Source of the DNA: Bacillota bacterium
GTDB taxonomy: Bacteria > Bacillota > Dehalobacteriia > UBA4068 > UBA4997
Direction of reading: 5' to 3'
DNA length: 34,139 nucleotides
Assembly: GCA_021769035.1 (NCBI GenBank)
Contig: JAETTP010000022.1
Span: 1-34,139 of the forward strand
This document shows, one piece after another, positions 1 to 9,488 of this stretch (positions within the stretch are counted from its first letter, which is position 1; each line of letters begins with the position of its first letter). The notes under the pieces were generated by a model, which was given only the letters and a program-made list of their open reading frames with translations, ran no database searches and was not told where the DNA came from. A program made the position numbers and the translations under genes.

Positions 1-600
1 AGCCCGCTGCGCCAGCTGCACTGCGTATTTTTCCGTGGCCGCAACCAATTCCTCCGCCGGATAGACGGCGTTGACAAAGCCCAGCTCCTTGCCTTCCTCC
101 GCCGTGATGGGCGCGGCCTCAAACATTGCCTGTTTGGCCCGCCAAATGCCGATGGCCTTGGGCAGGAAGTAATGGCCGCCGCAATCCGGCACCAGGCCGA
201 TGTTGCTGAAGCTTTGGATGAATTTTACCCCAGCTGCGGCAAAAACCAAATCACAGGCCAAAGCCAGATTAAAGCCAGCCCCAGCCGCCACGCCGTTCAC
301 CATAGCAATAACCGGTTTGCGGCAGTTAAACAGGGCCTCGCTGGTTTTGCCGGCTGCCTGCACAAAGGCCACCGCCTCATCCTCCTGCTCCAGTGCTTTC
401 AAGGAGCCCAAATCGCCGCCGGCGCAAAAAGCGCGGCCCTGGCCGGAAAAGACAATCACCCGCACCTCCGGGTCAGCCTCCAGCTGCGCCACAGCCGCCA
501 CCACGTCCGCCGCCAGCTCAGCCGTCAGACTGTTCAGTGAATCCGGCCGGTTCAGATACAACCAGCCCACGCCCTGCTTTTTTTCCGTCAATACCAACAT
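1..600 (-). CDS. Enoyl-CoA hydratase/isomerase (crotonase) family, PaaG-like; C-terminus off the left edge
   Basis: The first 200 codons of a crotonase-fold acyl-CoA enzyme are present and the end lies beyond position 1. The ATG at 600 is preceded by a GGGAGGG ribosome-binding site. The oxyanion-hole motif AFCAGGDL lies at about residues 57-64, and a second conserved stretch GVAAGAGFNLALACD at about 103-117. The two glutamates of classical enoyl-CoA hydratase are not seen: the first position reads Asn (about 111) and the second lies in GLVPDCGG, with Asp at about 139. That pattern is known from PaaG-type isomerases and related enzymes, so isomerase or ring-opening activity is as likely as hydration. 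It follows the purine cluster and guanine deaminase on the same strand with a 24-base gap, so it may be co-transcribed, but no metabolic link to purines is evident. The family is certain; the substrate is unknown. Confidence 0.9.
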   Translation of the reverse strand, partial: MLVLTEKKQGVGWLYLNRPDSLNSLTAELAADVVAAVAQLEADPEVRVIVFSGQGRAFCAGGDLGSLKALEQEDEAVAFVQAAGKTSEALFNCRKPVIAMVNGVAAGAGFNLALACDLVFAAAGVKFIQSFSNIGLVPDCGGHYFLPKAIGIWRAKQAMFEAAPITAEEGKELGFVNAVYPAEELVAATEKYAVQLAQRA

Positions 601-624
601 GTTAAAACCCTCCCTTAAAATATA

Positions 625-1416
625 TTAATATAGCTGGCCTGCCTGCTGCTGGTAAGCAACAAAAACCTGCCGGCAGGCCTCGCGGTCTAGCTCCTGCATC
701 TCCAAAGGCGCCGCGCCGCGGCCAGCCAAAAAATCGTAAATAAATTCATCGCGGAAACCAATCGCCGCCGCGTCCTCCCGTGTGCAGCCGTAAACCACTC
801 GGCCAATGTTGGCCCAGATAATTGCCGCCAGGCACATCGGGCAAGGTTCGCAGGAGGTGTAAAGCGTGCAGCCCTGCAAATCGTGGCTGCCAATTTTGGC
901 GCAAGCGGCCCTGATAGCCATAACCTCCGCATGCGCGGTTGGGTCATGGCCAGCCAGCACCTGATTATGCGCCGCCGCCAACACCTGACCGGACGCGTCC
1001 ACCACCACAGCGCCAAAAGGGCCGCCCTCGCCGGCCGTACTGCCTTGCGCCGCCTCCTGCCGGGCTAAAGCCAGCATTTCCCTATCCCAAGCCAAACTCT
1101 CTGCCTTTGCCATATTTACCCGCACCCTTTCCTTTTCTTCCGCCCACAAACGCGGGCAAGCCTGCGCCAGGGTCAGCCGTCCCTGGGCCAGGCGGCGCTT
1201 TTTAGCCGGCGGCAGCTGCTTCACCAAAACCTCCGCCCGTCGGGCCAAACGGGCCAAAGGCAACTCCGCCGCCCACAGCAGACGCACCGGCCGCCGCGGT
1301 TTGGTATATTTGGCGCCCTGCCCGGCGTTATGCTGCGCCACCCGGCGGCGTAAATCCAACGTAAAACCGGTATACATCGTATTATCCCGGCATTGCAAAA
1401 TATAAACAAAAGCCAT
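625..1416 (-). CDS. guaD: GIY-YIG domain joined in frame to guanine deaminase
   Basis: This 263-residue ORF holds two domains. Residues 1 to about 85 resemble the small UPF0213/YhbQ GIY-YIG family (VYILQC at 4-9, [11 protein letters not shown] at 15-25, [14 protein letters not shown] at 35-48, and a conserved-type Glu at 62). Residues 102-263 are a cytidine-deaminase-fold enzyme with zinc ligands His162 (HAE), Cys192 and Cys195 (PCPMC). The stretch from [15 protein letters not shown] to the C-terminal [10 protein letters not shown] region looks like Bacillus GuaD, which converts guanine to xanthine, rather than TadA. Met102 (ATG at 1113) could start a free deaminase: a purine-rich AAGGAAAGG lies 12 bases upstream, and a TAA (1116-1118) in another frame sits 2 bases before it. 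The product could therefore be a fusion, two proteins, or a frameshift artefact. It lies 10 bases after purD, which fits a purine salvage role. Deaminase class is sure; the fusion is uncertain. Confidence 0.85.
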   Translation of the reverse strand: MAFVYILQCRDNTMYTGFTLDLRRRVAQHNAGQGAKYTKPRRPVRLLWAAELPLARLARRAEVLVKQLPPAKKRRLAQGRLTLAQACPRLWAEEKERVRVNMAKAESLAWDREMLALARQEAAQGSTAGEGGPFGAVVVDASGQVLAAAHNQVLAGHDPTAHAEVMAIRAACAKIGSHDLQGCTLYTSCEPCPMCLAAIIWANIGRVVYGCTREDAAAIGFRDEFIYDFLAGRGAAPLEMQELDREACRQVFVAYQQQAGQLY

Positions 1417-1426
1417 TTTTCAACAG

Positions 1427-2710
1427 CTACTTTTGAGCAATTCTTTTCAACGCCTTAGCGCCAATATCCCGCCGGCAGAAGCAATCCGGCCAGCTAATCA
1501 AATCAACCGCCGTGTAAGCCTTGTAAATCGCCTGCTGAATTGTCGGCGCGCAAGCCGTCACACCCAGCACCCGGCCGCCGTCGGTCATCACCTGCTGGCC
1601 GACAAACTTGGTGCCGGCGTGGAAAACAACCGTGTTCGCCTGCTGAGCAGCCTGTTCCAAACCGGCAATCGGCAGCCCTTTGGCATATGAAGCAGGATAG
1701 CCGCCGCTGGCCAGCACCACGCAAACAGCCGCTTCATCGGCCCAGTCCAGCGTACATTCCTGCAAGCGTTCCTCCACCACCGCCAACATAATCTCCACCA
1801 AGTCGGATTTTAAGCGCATCAGCACTGCCTGAGTTTCCGGATCGCCAAAACGGGCATTGAACTCCAGCACCTTAACGCCCTGCGCAGTCAGCATTAAACC
1901 GGCGTAAAGCACTCCTTTATAGGTTCGGCCCTCCTGGCGCATACCATCCACCGCCGGCTGCAAAACCTGGTGCAAAACCTGCTCCGCCAGCTCCGGCGTA
2001 TAAATTGGGGCCGGCGAATAAGCTCCCATACCGCCGGTGTTAGGGCCTTGGTCGTCGTCAAAAACCCGTTTGTGATCCTGAGCGGAAACCATTGGCAGCA
2101 CCGTTTGGCCGTCGCTAAACGCCAGCACGCTGACTTCCTCGCCCTCCAGATATTCCTCAATTACCACTCTGGCCCCGGCCTGGCCAAAAACGTTGCCGGA
2201 AAGCATTGCTTCCACGGCCTCCACTGCCTCGGCCTGGGTCATCGCCACCACCACGCCTTTGCCGGCCGCCAAACCGTCGGCCTTAACCACAATCGGCGCC
2301 GGGTGTTCCGCCAGATAAGCCAAAGCGGCCTCTTTATCCTCAAAAGCCGCATATTTGGCCGTGGGGATATGGTATTTTTCCATAATTTCCTTGGCCAGCG
2401 CTTTGCTGCCCTCCAGCATGGCAGCCTGCTGGCTGGGGCCGAAAATCTTCAAGCCGGCCGCCGTAAACTTATCTACAATGCCTGCGGCCAGAGGAGCTTC
2501 CGGGCCAACCACCGTCAGACCAATATCCTCCGCCTGGGCAAATTCCAACAAGGTATCCACTGCGTCCGCCGGAATATTCACACATTCTGCCAGCTCGGCA
2601 ATGCCAGCGTTGCCAGGCGCACAGTAAATCTGCTCCGCCAGCGGACTCTGGGCCAGCTTCCAAACCAGGGCGTGCTCGCGGCCGCCGCTGCCAACAACCA
2701 GAATTTTCAT
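1427..2710 (-). CDS. purD: Phosphoribosylamine-glycine ligase
   Basis: PurD is the ATP-grasp ligase joining phosphoribosylamine and glycine to give GAR, the second step of IMP synthesis in the cytoplasm. The 427-residue length is normal. The N-terminal loop [14 protein letters not shown] (6-19), the ATP-grasp stretch [26 protein letters not shown] and [11 protein letters not shown] are all present and in family order. I chose ATG 2710 because GAGGTG sits 6 bases upstream; a GTG at 2719 would add three residues but overlaps that ribosome-binding site. It is the last pur gene of the cluster, 18 bases downstream of purH and 10 bases before the guanine deaminase ORF, so it is probably co-transcribed with both. 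Nothing is missing or truncated. Confidence 0.97.
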   Translation of the reverse strand: MKILVVGSGGREHALVWKLAQSPLAEQIYCAPGNAGIAELAECVNIPADAVDTLLEFAQAEDIGLTVVGPEAPLAAGIVDKFTAAGLKIFGPSQQAAMLEGSKALAKEIMEKYHIPTAKYAAFEDKEAALAYLAEHPAPIVVKADGLAAGKGVVVAMTQAEAVEAVEAMLSGNVFGQAGARVVIEEYLEGEEVSVLAFSDGQTVLPMVSAQDHKRVFDDDQGPNTGGMGAYSPAPIYTPELAEQVLHQVLQPAVDGMRQEGRTYKGVLYAGLMLTAQGVKVLEFNARFGDPETQAVLMRLKSDLVEIMLAVVEERLQECTLDWADEAAVCVVLASGGYPASYAKGLPIAGLEQAAQQANTVVFHAGTKFVGQQVMTDGGRVLGVTACAPTIQQAIYKAYTAVDLISWPDCFCRRDIGAKALKRIAQK

Positions 2711-2728
2711 ATATTTCACCTCAAACTT

Positions 2729-4267
2729 TTAATAGTGGAAATGACGTACTCCAGTAAACACCATAGCAATGTCAGCCTCATTAGCAGCCGAAACCGAAAT
2801 AGCATCGTAAATGGAGCCGCCCGGCTGCACAATAGCCGTTATGCCGTGTTTGGCGCAAGCGTCCACCGTATCCCGGAAGGTGAAGAAAGCGTCCGAGGCC
2901 ATTACGGCGCCGAAGCTACGGTGCTGCGCGGAATTGAAAGCCATATCCACCGAGCTGATACGGCTCATCTGGCCTGCGCCTACGCCAATCACCTGGTAAT
3001 CCTTAGCCAAAACCACCGCGTTGGATTTTACATGTTTGGCAACCGTCATCGCAAACTGCATTTGGGCAACTTCCTCAGGGGTGGGCTGCCGATGGGTCAC
3101 CACTCGCATATATTCATTCTTAACTGGCTCCGTGTCCATTTCCTGCAACAGCAGGCCGCCTTTAATCGGATAAAAAGTAATGCCCGGCTTGTAAGCGTCC
3201 AACCCGTCTACCGTAAGCAAGCGCAGTTTGGGCTTAGCAGCCAAAACCGACTGCGCCTCCTCGGAGAACGAGGGCGCAATGATTGCTTCCAGAAAGACCT
3301 TGTTCATCTCCAGCGCACAGGCCAAATCAACCTCCCGGTTTACGGCCACAATGCCGCCATAGGAGGCCAAGGTATCCCCCTCGTAAGCTTTAAGCCAGGC
3401 CTCGCGAATATCCGCGCCCAAGCCAACGCCGCAGGGGTTGGTGTGCTTGATAATTGTGGCGGCCGGCTCCGCAAACTCCCGCACCACATTCATTGCCGCG
3501 TCCAAATCCAGCGTGTTGTTATAGGAAAGCTGCAAGCCGGTCAGTTGCACAGCCTGGCCCACCCCGTGCTCATTATTGCCAAAGCAGCTGTAAAGCGCCG
3601 CCCGCTGCTGGGCGTTTTCGCCATAGCGCAAATCCTGCTGTTTTTCAGCCAACAGCAAAAAACGCTCCGGGAACGCCTCTTTAACGCCGGCCTTATTTTG
3701 CAGATAGGTGGAAATAAATGTATCATATTCCGCAGTGTGGCGGAAAGCCTCCGCCGAAAGCTGCAAACGATAAGCCTCGTCCACCGCGCCGTCCCGCAAA
3801 CGGCGCGCCACCTCCTGATATTTGCCGGGGTCGGTTACCACGGTTACATACTGATAATTTTTGGCAGCCGCCCGAATCATCGAGGGCCCGCCAATATCAA
3901 TATTTTCAATAGCTTCAGCCAGCTCCACGCCCGGCTTGCTGATGGTTTGGCGGAAAGGATAAAGGTTTACCACCACCAAATCAATCGGGGTAATATTATG
4001 CTCCTCCAACTGCGCCAAGTGCTCCGGTGTGCGCATCGCTAAAATGCCGCCGTGGATACGCGGATTAAGCGTTTTCACCCGGCCATCCAAAATTTCCGGA
4101 AAGCCGGTCACTTCACTAACATAGGTGACGGGGATTCCCGCCTCTTTAATCGTCTGAAAAGTACCGCCGGTGGAAACCAGCTCAAAATCCATTTTTACCA
4201 GCTCTTCGGCAAACTCCAAAATCCCGGTCTTGTCTGAAACACTAATAATAGCCCTTCTGGAAGCCAT
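2729..4267 (-). CDS. purH: Bifunctional AICAR transformylase / IMP cyclohydrolase
   Basis: PurH performs the last two steps of IMP synthesis. The 512-residue protein starts with the MGS-like cyclohydrolase domain ([13 protein letters not shown] at 8-20, STGGTFQTI at 32-40, [13 protein letters not shown] at 62-74). It continues with the AICAR transformylase domain: RYGEN at 214-218, [11 protein letters not shown] at about 248-258, and the catalytic Lys-His of [11 protein letters not shown] near 274-275. Length and motif order match the family. The ATG at 4267 has GGAGGGG upstream at good spacing. It sits between purN (35-base gap) and purD (18-base gap). In many Bacillota purN and purH are also adjacent, so the order is ordinary. 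Confidence 0.97.
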   Translation of the reverse strand: MASRRAIISVSDKTGILEFAEELVKMDFELVSTGGTFQTIKEAGIPVTYVSEVTGFPEILDGRVKTLNPRIHGGILAMRTPEHLAQLEEHNITPIDLVVVNLYPFRQTISKPGVELAEAIENIDIGGPSMIRAAAKNYQYVTVVTDPGKYQEVARRLRDGAVDEAYRLQLSAEAFRHTAEYDTFISTYLQNKAGVKEAFPERFLLLAEKQQDLRYGENAQQRAALYSCFGNNEHGVGQAVQLTGLQLSYNNTLDLDAAMNVVREFAEPAATIIKHTNPCGVGLGADIREAWLKAYEGDTLASYGGIVAVNREVDLACALEMNKVFLEAIIAPSFSEEAQSVLAAKPKLRLLTVDGLDAYKPGITFYPIKGGLLLQEMDTEPVKNEYMRVVTHRQPTPEEVAQMQFAMTVAKHVKSNAVVLAKDYQVIGVGAGQMSRISSVDMAFNSAQHRSFGAVMASDAFFTFRDTVDACAKHGITAIVQPGGSIYDAISVSAANEADIAMVFTGVRHFHY

Positions 4268-4302
4268 AAAACTACCCCTCCTATATTTTCAAATTTGTTT
4301 GT

Positions 4303-4929
4303 TTATTCAGCTATACGCACCCTGCGCCCCTCAATATGCAGCTTACCCTCCGCCAAAAGGCGCAATGCCAGCGGATAAATAATATGCTCCTGCTCCAAAA
4401 TACGGGCGGCAAGTTTATCCGCGTCGTCGTCCTCCAAAACCGGCACCGGCGCTTGCAGGATAATCGGGCCGCTGTCCATGTCCTCGTCCACAAAATGCAC
4501 CGTGCAGCCGGCCACCTTCACGCCATATTCAAAAGCCTGGCGTTGGCCGTGCAGGCCTGGAAAACTGGGCAGCAGAGCCGGGTGAATATTCAAAACGCGC
4601 TGCGGAAAAGCCTGCAACAGCACCGGCGTCACCAAACGCATATAACCCGCTAAGGCCACCACCTCCGCGCCGCTGGCTTTAAGCAAACGCACCACTTCAG
4701 CGTCATAATCCTCACGGGTGGCAAAATCAGCCGGCAGCAAAACCTTGGTCGGTACGCCGGCGGCCTCGGCTCGCTGCAAAGCATAGGCCTGCGTTTTATC
4801 GCTCAAAACCAGCACCAGCTCCGCCGGCAGCAAGCCGGACCTAATTTCGTCAATTATCGCTTGCAGATTGGAACCACTACCGGAAGCCAACACCGCGATT
4901 TTCAAGCTTTCATTTTTCAAACTTTCCAA
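4303..4929 (-). CDS. purN: Phosphoribosylglycinamide formyltransferase (TTG start)
   Basis: PurN transfers the formyl group of 10-formyl-THF to GAR. The 208-residue protein has the nucleotide-binding loop LASGSGSNLQAII (14-26), the catalytic Asn114 and His116 in NIHPALLPSFPG, and the catalytic Asp152 in HFVDEDMDSGPII. The start is a TTG at 4929. AGGGAGG lies 7 bases upstream and no nearby ATG in frame would keep the first beta strand. The ribosome-binding site is inside the last codons of purM, and only 2 bases separate the purM stop from this TTG, which suggests translational coupling. Confidence 0.96.
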   Translation of the reverse strand: MESLKNESLKIAVLASGSGSNLQAIIDEIRSGLLPAELVLVLSDKTQAYALQRAEAAGVPTKVLLPADFATREDYDAEVVRLLKASGAEVVALAGYMRLVTPVLLQAFPQRVLNIHPALLPSFPGLHGQRQAFEYGVKVAGCTVHFVDEDMDSGPIILQAPVPVLEDDDADKLAARILEQEHIIYPLALRLLAEGKLHIEGRRVRIAE

Positions 4930-4931
4930 GG

Positions 4932-5972
4932 CTAAACCTCCCTAGCGGTGTAATTAATAACCACGCCGGCCTCGTCTGCACCGCGTTTAGTCATCTGGCC
5001 AATCACAATAGCGTCCGGGCAGCAGCCTTGCACTTTATCGACATCATCTGGGGACACGATAACCACATAGCCAATGCCCATATTAAACACCCGGTGCATC
5101 TCCAGATATTCCACGCCACCTAAACGCTGAATCAGGTCAAAGATAGCCGGAGCCTGCCAGGCCGTAGCGTCGATATGCGCGCAAAGCTCTTTGGCATAAA
5201 CCCGCGGCAGGTTTTCCAGCAGACCGCCGCCGGTTATGTGACACATACCCTTAACCTCCACCTTTTCCAACAGCGGCAAAATATCCTTAACATAAATGCG
5301 CGTAGGCGTAAGCATAGCCTCACCCACTGTTTGGCTCAACTCCTCCACGTATGAGTTAATATTCAGGCTGCCTTCCAGCAGTACACGACGCGCCAGGGAA
5401 AACCCGTTGCTATGCAGGCCAGTGCTGGGCAGGCCCAGCAAAATATCGCCGGGCACCACCTTATCGCCAGTCAAAACCCGGCTTTTATCAGCCACGCCCA
5501 CGGCAAAACCGGCAATATCATATTCATCATCAGGATAAAAACCGGGCATTTCCGCCGTTTCGCCGCCAATCAGAGCGCAACCGGCCTGCTTGCAGCCCTC
5601 GGCAACGCCTTTTACAATCTCGGCCACCTGCTCCGGCACCAGCTTGCCTAAAGCAATATAATCCAGGAAAAACAGCGGCTCCGCACCCTGCGCCAAAATA
5701 TCGTTGACGCACATTGCCACCGCGTCGATACCAACGGTGTCGTGCTTATCCAGCAGCTGCGCCACCCGCAGCTTGGTGCCCACGCCGTCCGTGCCGGAAA
5801 GCAAAACCGGCTGGCGATACTTTTGCACATTCAGCTCAAAAAGCCCGGCAAAGCTGCCCAAATCCGTTAAAACCTCCGGCCGATAAGTGCTCTGTACAAA
5901 GCCTTTCATCTTTTCCACAGCCAGATTACCAGCGTCAATATCCACGCCGGCGTCCTTATAAGAAATTGCCAT
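4932..5972 (-). CDS. purM: Phosphoribosylformylglycinamidine cyclo-ligase
   Basis: PurM closes the imidazole ring of FGAM to give AIR. The 346-residue protein has the N-terminal [12 protein letters not shown], then [12 protein letters not shown] near residue 60-71, the [17 protein letters not shown] signature in the middle, and a glycine-rich [13 protein letters not shown] in the C-terminal half, in the usual PurM order and length. The ATG at 5972 is preceded by AGGAGG at 9 bases. It follows purF by 21 bases and runs almost directly into purN. No missing residues are seen. Confidence 0.97.
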   Translation of the reverse strand: MAISYKDAGVDIDAGNLAVEKMKGFVQSTYRPEVLTDLGSFAGLFELNVQKYRQPVLLSGTDGVGTKLRVAQLLDKHDTVGIDAVAMCVNDILAQGAEPLFFLDYIALGKLVPEQVAEIVKGVAEGCKQAGCALIGGETAEMPGFYPDDEYDIAGFAVGVADKSRVLTGDKVVPGDILLGLPSTGLHSNGFSLARRVLLEGSLNINSYVEELSQTVGEAMLTPTRIYVKDILPLLEKVEVKGMCHITGGGLLENLPRVYAKELCAHIDATAWQAPAIFDLIQRLGGVEYLEMHRVFNMGIGYVVIVSPDDVDKVQGCCPDAIVIGQMTKRGADEAGVVINYTAREV

Positions 5973-5993
5973 TGCAAAACCGCCTCCTGTCTT

Positions 5994-7454
5994 TTATTCT
6001 GAAATACTAAAGTTATATTTTTCCTGGTCTTTATATTGCTGCTTAGGCACCGGCACCGGATACTTGCCGCTAAAACAGCCCTCGCAGTATTTAAGGCCGC
6101 ATTCTTCAATCAGCTTGGGGAAATGCTCCGCTTTAAGATAGCCCAGGCTGTCCACCCCAATCTGTTCGGCCAGCTTGTCCAACGGCACTTTATTGGCAAT
6201 CAGATTTTCCGGCCGATCTACGTCGGTGCCAAAATAGCAAGGATATTTAAACGGCGGCGCGGCAATCCGCAGATGAACCTCCTTGGCACCGGCCGCCCGC
6301 AGAATTTCCACAATCCGCTTGCTGGTGGTGCCGCGCACGATGGAATCGTCCAGCATAACCACCCTTTTGCCGCTGACAGTTTCCCGCAGAGCGTTCAGCT
6401 TGATTTTCACAGAATTTTCCCGTTGGCTTTGGGTAGGCTGAATAAAGGTGCGGGCGATATAACGGTTTTTGATGAAGCCCACGCCGTAAGGGATTCCGGA
6501 TTCCTGCGCGTAGCCCAGGGCAGCGTCCACACCGCTGTCCGGCACGCCGATTACCACGTCGGCCTCCACTGGATAATCCTGCGCCAACAGGCGGCCGGCC
6601 CGCAGGCGGGATTTGTGCACGCTAACCCCCTCGATAGTGGAATCCGGACGGGCAAAGTAACAGAACTCAAAAATGCAAATGCCACCCTCGTTTTTGCCGC
6701 AATGCGTGGTGATACTATGCGGACCTTTTTTGTCGATAACCACAATTTCACCCGGCTTAATATCCCGCACAAACTCCGCGCCGATACATTCCAGCGCGCA
6801 GGATTCCGAAGCAACCAGCCAGGCGTCATCCATGCGGCCCAGGCACAGCGGCCTAAAACCGTAGGGGTCGCGCACGGCCAGCATTTTATCATCACAGCTT
6901 AACACCAGCGAATAAGCGCCTTTTAAATGGAACATTGCAATTTCCACCGCTTCTTCCAGGGTTTCCGTTTGCAGCCATTGCTCAATAATCACGGAACTTA
7001 TCACCTCGGTGTCGGTGGTCGTCTGAAAGGTAATCCCCTTATGCTCCAGGTTAGATTTCAGCTCGGCAGTGTTAATCAAATTGCCGTTATGCGCCAGCAC
7101 CATCAAACCCTTAAAGTGGCGAGAAAGCAACGGCTGTGCGTTAAAGCGATAAGGCTGGCCGGTGGTGGAGTAGCGCGTATGACCGATTGCAATCTGGCCA
7201 CTGCCCAAACCGTCCAAATGCTCCCGCGTGAAAACATCAGGCACCAGGCCCAAATCCTTGTGCAGCGAAACCGTTCCATTGTTGTTGACAGCAATACCGC
7301 AGCTTTCCTGCCCGCGGTGCTGCAAGGCGTAAAGCGCCATATAAGTTTTTTGCACCACGTTGGTTTTGTTGGTGGCGTCGTAAATGCCAAAAACACCACA
7401 GTCCTCGTGCAGCTCGTCCCAAGGGGTTTCCCGCTGCCATTGCTCCTTTTGCAT
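5994..7454 (-). CDS. purF: Amidophosphoribosyltransferase (Bacillus-type, iron-sulfur)
   Basis: PurF commits PRPP to purine synthesis. From ATG 7454 the protein has 486 residues with a short propeptide; Cys19 in DCGVFGIYD would become the N-terminal nucleophile of the glutaminase domain after cleavage. The C-terminal phosphoribosyltransferase domain has the PRPP loop VVMLDDSIVRGTTSKR. Cysteines in CIFEFCYFARPDS, PCYFGTD and YCEGCFSGKYP match the 4Fe-4S ligand positions known in Bacillus PurF, where oxygen destroys the cluster. GAGG lies 9 bases before ATG 7454; an ATG at 7469 would add five residues but has poorly spaced GGGG. A 98-base gap to purB is the largest gap inside the pur cluster. 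I saw no convincing promoter or riboswitch in it. Confidence 0.96.
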   Translation of the reverse strand: MQKEQWQRETPWDELHEDCGVFGIYDATNKTNVVQKTYMALYALQHRGQESCGIAVNNNGTVSLHKDLGLVPDVFTREHLDGLGSGQIAIGHTRYSTTGQPYRFNAQPLLSRHFKGLMVLAHNGNLINTAELKSNLEHKGITFQTTTDTEVISSVIIEQWLQTETLEEAVEIAMFHLKGAYSLVLSCDDKMLAVRDPYGFRPLCLGRMDDAWLVASESCALECIGAEFVRDIKPGEIVVIDKKGPHSITTHCGKNEGGICIFEFCYFARPDSTIEGVSVHKSRLRAGRLLAQDYPVEADVVIGVPDSGVDAALGYAQESGIPYGVGFIKNRYIARTFIQPTQSQRENSVKIKLNALRETVSGKRVVMLDDSIVRGTTSKRIVEILRAAGAKEVHLRIAAPPFKYPCYFGTDVDRPENLIANKVPLDKLAEQIGVDSLGYLKAEHFPKLIEECGLKYCEGCFSGKYPVPVPKQQYKDQEKYNFSISE

Positions 7455-7567
7455 TTTATTGTACCTCATTTCCCCAATTAACCCGGCCTTGCGGCCTTAA
7501 TCCCATTAATAATATATAAACCTAAAAATTATCTAAAAAATGCGAAAACGAAAACCGCAAAGCGTAT

Positions 7568-8866
7568 TTAAAAAATGCCGGCTCGTTTGTAGATATAATC
7601 AAAATGTTTCAGATAATATTCGTAATCAAAGAGAGAGTCCAACTCCTCAATGGAGATAAAGCTCATAACCTCCTCGTCCTGCAACAAATAGTAGGCGAAA
7701 TCCATGTGCTCCTTGGCCGCGGCAATGGCGTTGCGCTGCACCATTTCATAGGCCTGCACACGCGGCACCCCGTGCTCCTGCAAAGCCATCAGCACCCGCT
7801 GGGAGAAGATAAGCCCCTTTGTCATATCCAAATTGTGCTCCATTTGCTCGTGATTAATGCTGATTCCCTGCAAGGTGTCCAACATCATTTGCAGCATATA
7901 ATCCGCCAGCAGGCAGCTATCCGCAATGATTATCCGCTCCGCCGAGGCGTGGGTGTAATCCCGCTCGTCCCAAAGCGGCACATTTTCCAGGGCAGCTATC
8001 GCATTGCCGCGCAAAATCCGGGCCAAGCCGCTAATCCGCTCCGCCTTAACCGGATTTATTTTGTGCGGCATGGCAAAAGAACCGACCATACCGTGCTCAA
8101 AAGGCTCGGCCAGCTCGGCAATTTCCGTACGCTCCAGCGTGCGTATTTCAATCGCAAATTTATCCAGAGTGGAGCCCAAAAGCGCCAACATCAACAGCAG
8201 CTCCGCGTGGCGGTCCCGCTGCAAAATCTGTGTAGCGGAAATGGCCTGCCGCAAATCCAAACGCCGGCAAACGTGCTCCTCAATAAAAGGGTCAATATGC
8301 GCGTATGAGCCCACCGCACCGGAAATTTTGCCCACCGCCACATTGCTACGGGCCTGGTGCAGCCGGGCCAGAGTGCGATCAATCTCCCCCGTCCAAACCA
8401 CCATCTTTAAGCCAAAGGACATCGGCTCGGCGTGCTCGCCGTGGGTGCGCCCCACCATCAAGGTGTATTTATGCGTTTTGGCCAACTCAGCCAGCACGTC
8501 TCGCAGCTGATAAAGCTTGCCGATAATCAAATCCACCGCTTGGCGCATTTGCACAGCCATGGAAGTATCCACCAAATCGGAGGCGGTTATGCCCCAATGC
8601 AGCTTTTTCGCATTTTCCTCGCCAATCCGCTCCGATACAGCCGCAAAAAAGGCCGCCACATCATGCCTAGTCACCGCTTCAATCTCCCGAATCCGCTGCA
8701 AATCAAAACCGGCCTTAGCCACAATATCATCGTAAACTTCCTGCTCCAGCTTGCCCATATCCTTCATTGCTTCACAAACAAACAATTCCACCTGGAGCAT
8801 TTGCTGAAAGCGGTTTTCGTCGGACCAAATTTTTTCCATTTCCGGCAGTCTAAAACGAGCAATCAC
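7568..8866 (-). CDS. purB: Adenylosuccinate lyase (GTG start)
   Basis: PurB cleaves fumarate from SAICAR and from adenylosuccinate, so it serves both IMP and AMP synthesis. The 432-residue length equals the Bacillus/Thermotoga-type enzyme. Seen are TRHDVAAF (66-73), the histidine-containing VGRTHGEHAEPMSFG (138-152), and the fumarase-superfamily signature GSFAMPHKINP at 262-272, whose serine (263) is the expected catalytic residue. The signature reads SFAMPHKIN where SSAMPHKRN is common, a mild variant. Start is GTG 8866, with GAGGTG 8 bases upstream. It occupies the position after purE where purC stands in many Bacillota operons. Confidence 0.96.
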   Translation of the reverse strand: MIARFRLPEMEKIWSDENRFQQMLQVELFVCEAMKDMGKLEQEVYDDIVAKAGFDLQRIREIEAVTRHDVAAFFAAVSERIGEENAKKLHWGITASDLVDTSMAVQMRQAVDLIIGKLYQLRDVLAELAKTHKYTLMVGRTHGEHAEPMSFGLKMVVWTGEIDRTLARLHQARSNVAVGKISGAVGSYAHIDPFIEEHVCRRLDLRQAISATQILQRDRHAELLLMLALLGSTLDKFAIEIRTLERTEIAELAEPFEHGMVGSFAMPHKINPVKAERISGLARILRGNAIAALENVPLWDERDYTHASAERIIIADSCLLADYMLQMMLDTLQGISINHEQMEHNLDMTKGLIFSQRVLMALQEHGVPRVQAYEMVQRNAIAAAKEHMDFAYYLLQDEEVMSFISIEELDSLFDYEYYLKHFDYIYKRAGIF

Positions 8867-8897
8867 GGCTTTTTCACCTCATCCCCAAGCTATCGAC

Positions 8898-9410
8898 TTA
8901 CTTTTGGGCCAGATACCCAGCCACACCCAGCTGCTGCAATTTAGCGTCCTTAGCCAAAACGCCGTCGCGCAGGCCCGCCTTAAAAGCAGCCAGCCGTCCT
9001 GACAAATCACTATCGGACAACGCCAATATCTGGGCCGCCAAGATACCGGCGTTGCGAGCGCCGTCTATCGCCACCGTAGCCACCGGTATGCCGGCCGGCA
9101 TTTGCACCGAGGCCAGCAATGCGTCCAGACCAGCTAATGCGCCGGATTTAATCGGCACGGCAATCACCGGCAGGGTGGTTTCAGCCGCAATTACCCCGGC
9201 CAAATGCGCCGCCCCGCCGGCCCCGGCAATAATCACGCCAAAGCCAGCCTCCGCCGCTCCGGCAGCCAGCTCCGCCGTGCGCTGCGGCGTGCGGTGGGCG
9301 GAACTCACATGCACCTCGTAAGGCAGGCGCAACTCATCCAGCACCTGACAAGCGTTCTGCATAGTTGCCAAATCCGAATCACTGCCCATAATAATCATCA
9401 CTTTTTTCAT
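8898..9410 (-). CDS. purE: N5-carboxyaminoimidazole ribonucleotide mutase (class I PurE)
   Basis: PurE moves the carboxyl group of N5-CAIR to C4, giving CAIR. The 170-residue protein has the phosphate-binding loop MGSDSDLATM (8-17), the active-site SAHRTP (37-42) and AGGAAHLAGVIAAETTLPVI. These are class I PurE features, which implies a PurK partner; no purK is seen in this window. ATG 9410 has GAGGGG 8 bases upstream; a TTG at 9413 would add one residue. It is the first pur gene, 78 bases after thrC. That gap contains an AT-rich stretch but no clear terminator or matched promoter pair, so the pur genes may be read through from trmB-thrC. Confidence 0.96.
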   Translation of the reverse strand: MKKVMIIMGSDSDLATMQNACQVLDELRLPYEVHVSSAHRTPQRTAELAAGAAEAGFGVIIAGAGGAAHLAGVIAAETTLPVIAVPIKSGALAGLDALLASVQMPAGIPVATVAIDGARNAGILAAQILALSDSDLSGRLAAFKAGLRDGVLAKDAKLQQLGVAGYLAQK

Positions 9411-9488
9411 CAATCAAACGCCCCTCATTCCCTGCAGATTTTAGCTATCCGCTAAACATTATTCCCAGATTAAGCCTATTATATTTTC

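Noticed and set aside
1970-4042. 690-codon open frame on the plus strand
   Set aside because: It is antisense to purD and purH, which are beyond doubt, crosses both genes, and its protein resembles nothing; the open frame follows from codon use on the other strand.
7470-7567. Possible riboswitch or promoter before purF
   Set aside because: No guanine, PRPP or ZTP riboswitch core is visible; only short stems (TGCG/CGCA and GGCC/GGCC) and no matched -35/-10 pair.
9411-9488. Promoter before purE (TATAAT at 9478-9483)
   Set aside because: The only -35-like TTGCTG is 14 bases away, too close; other spacings give no match.
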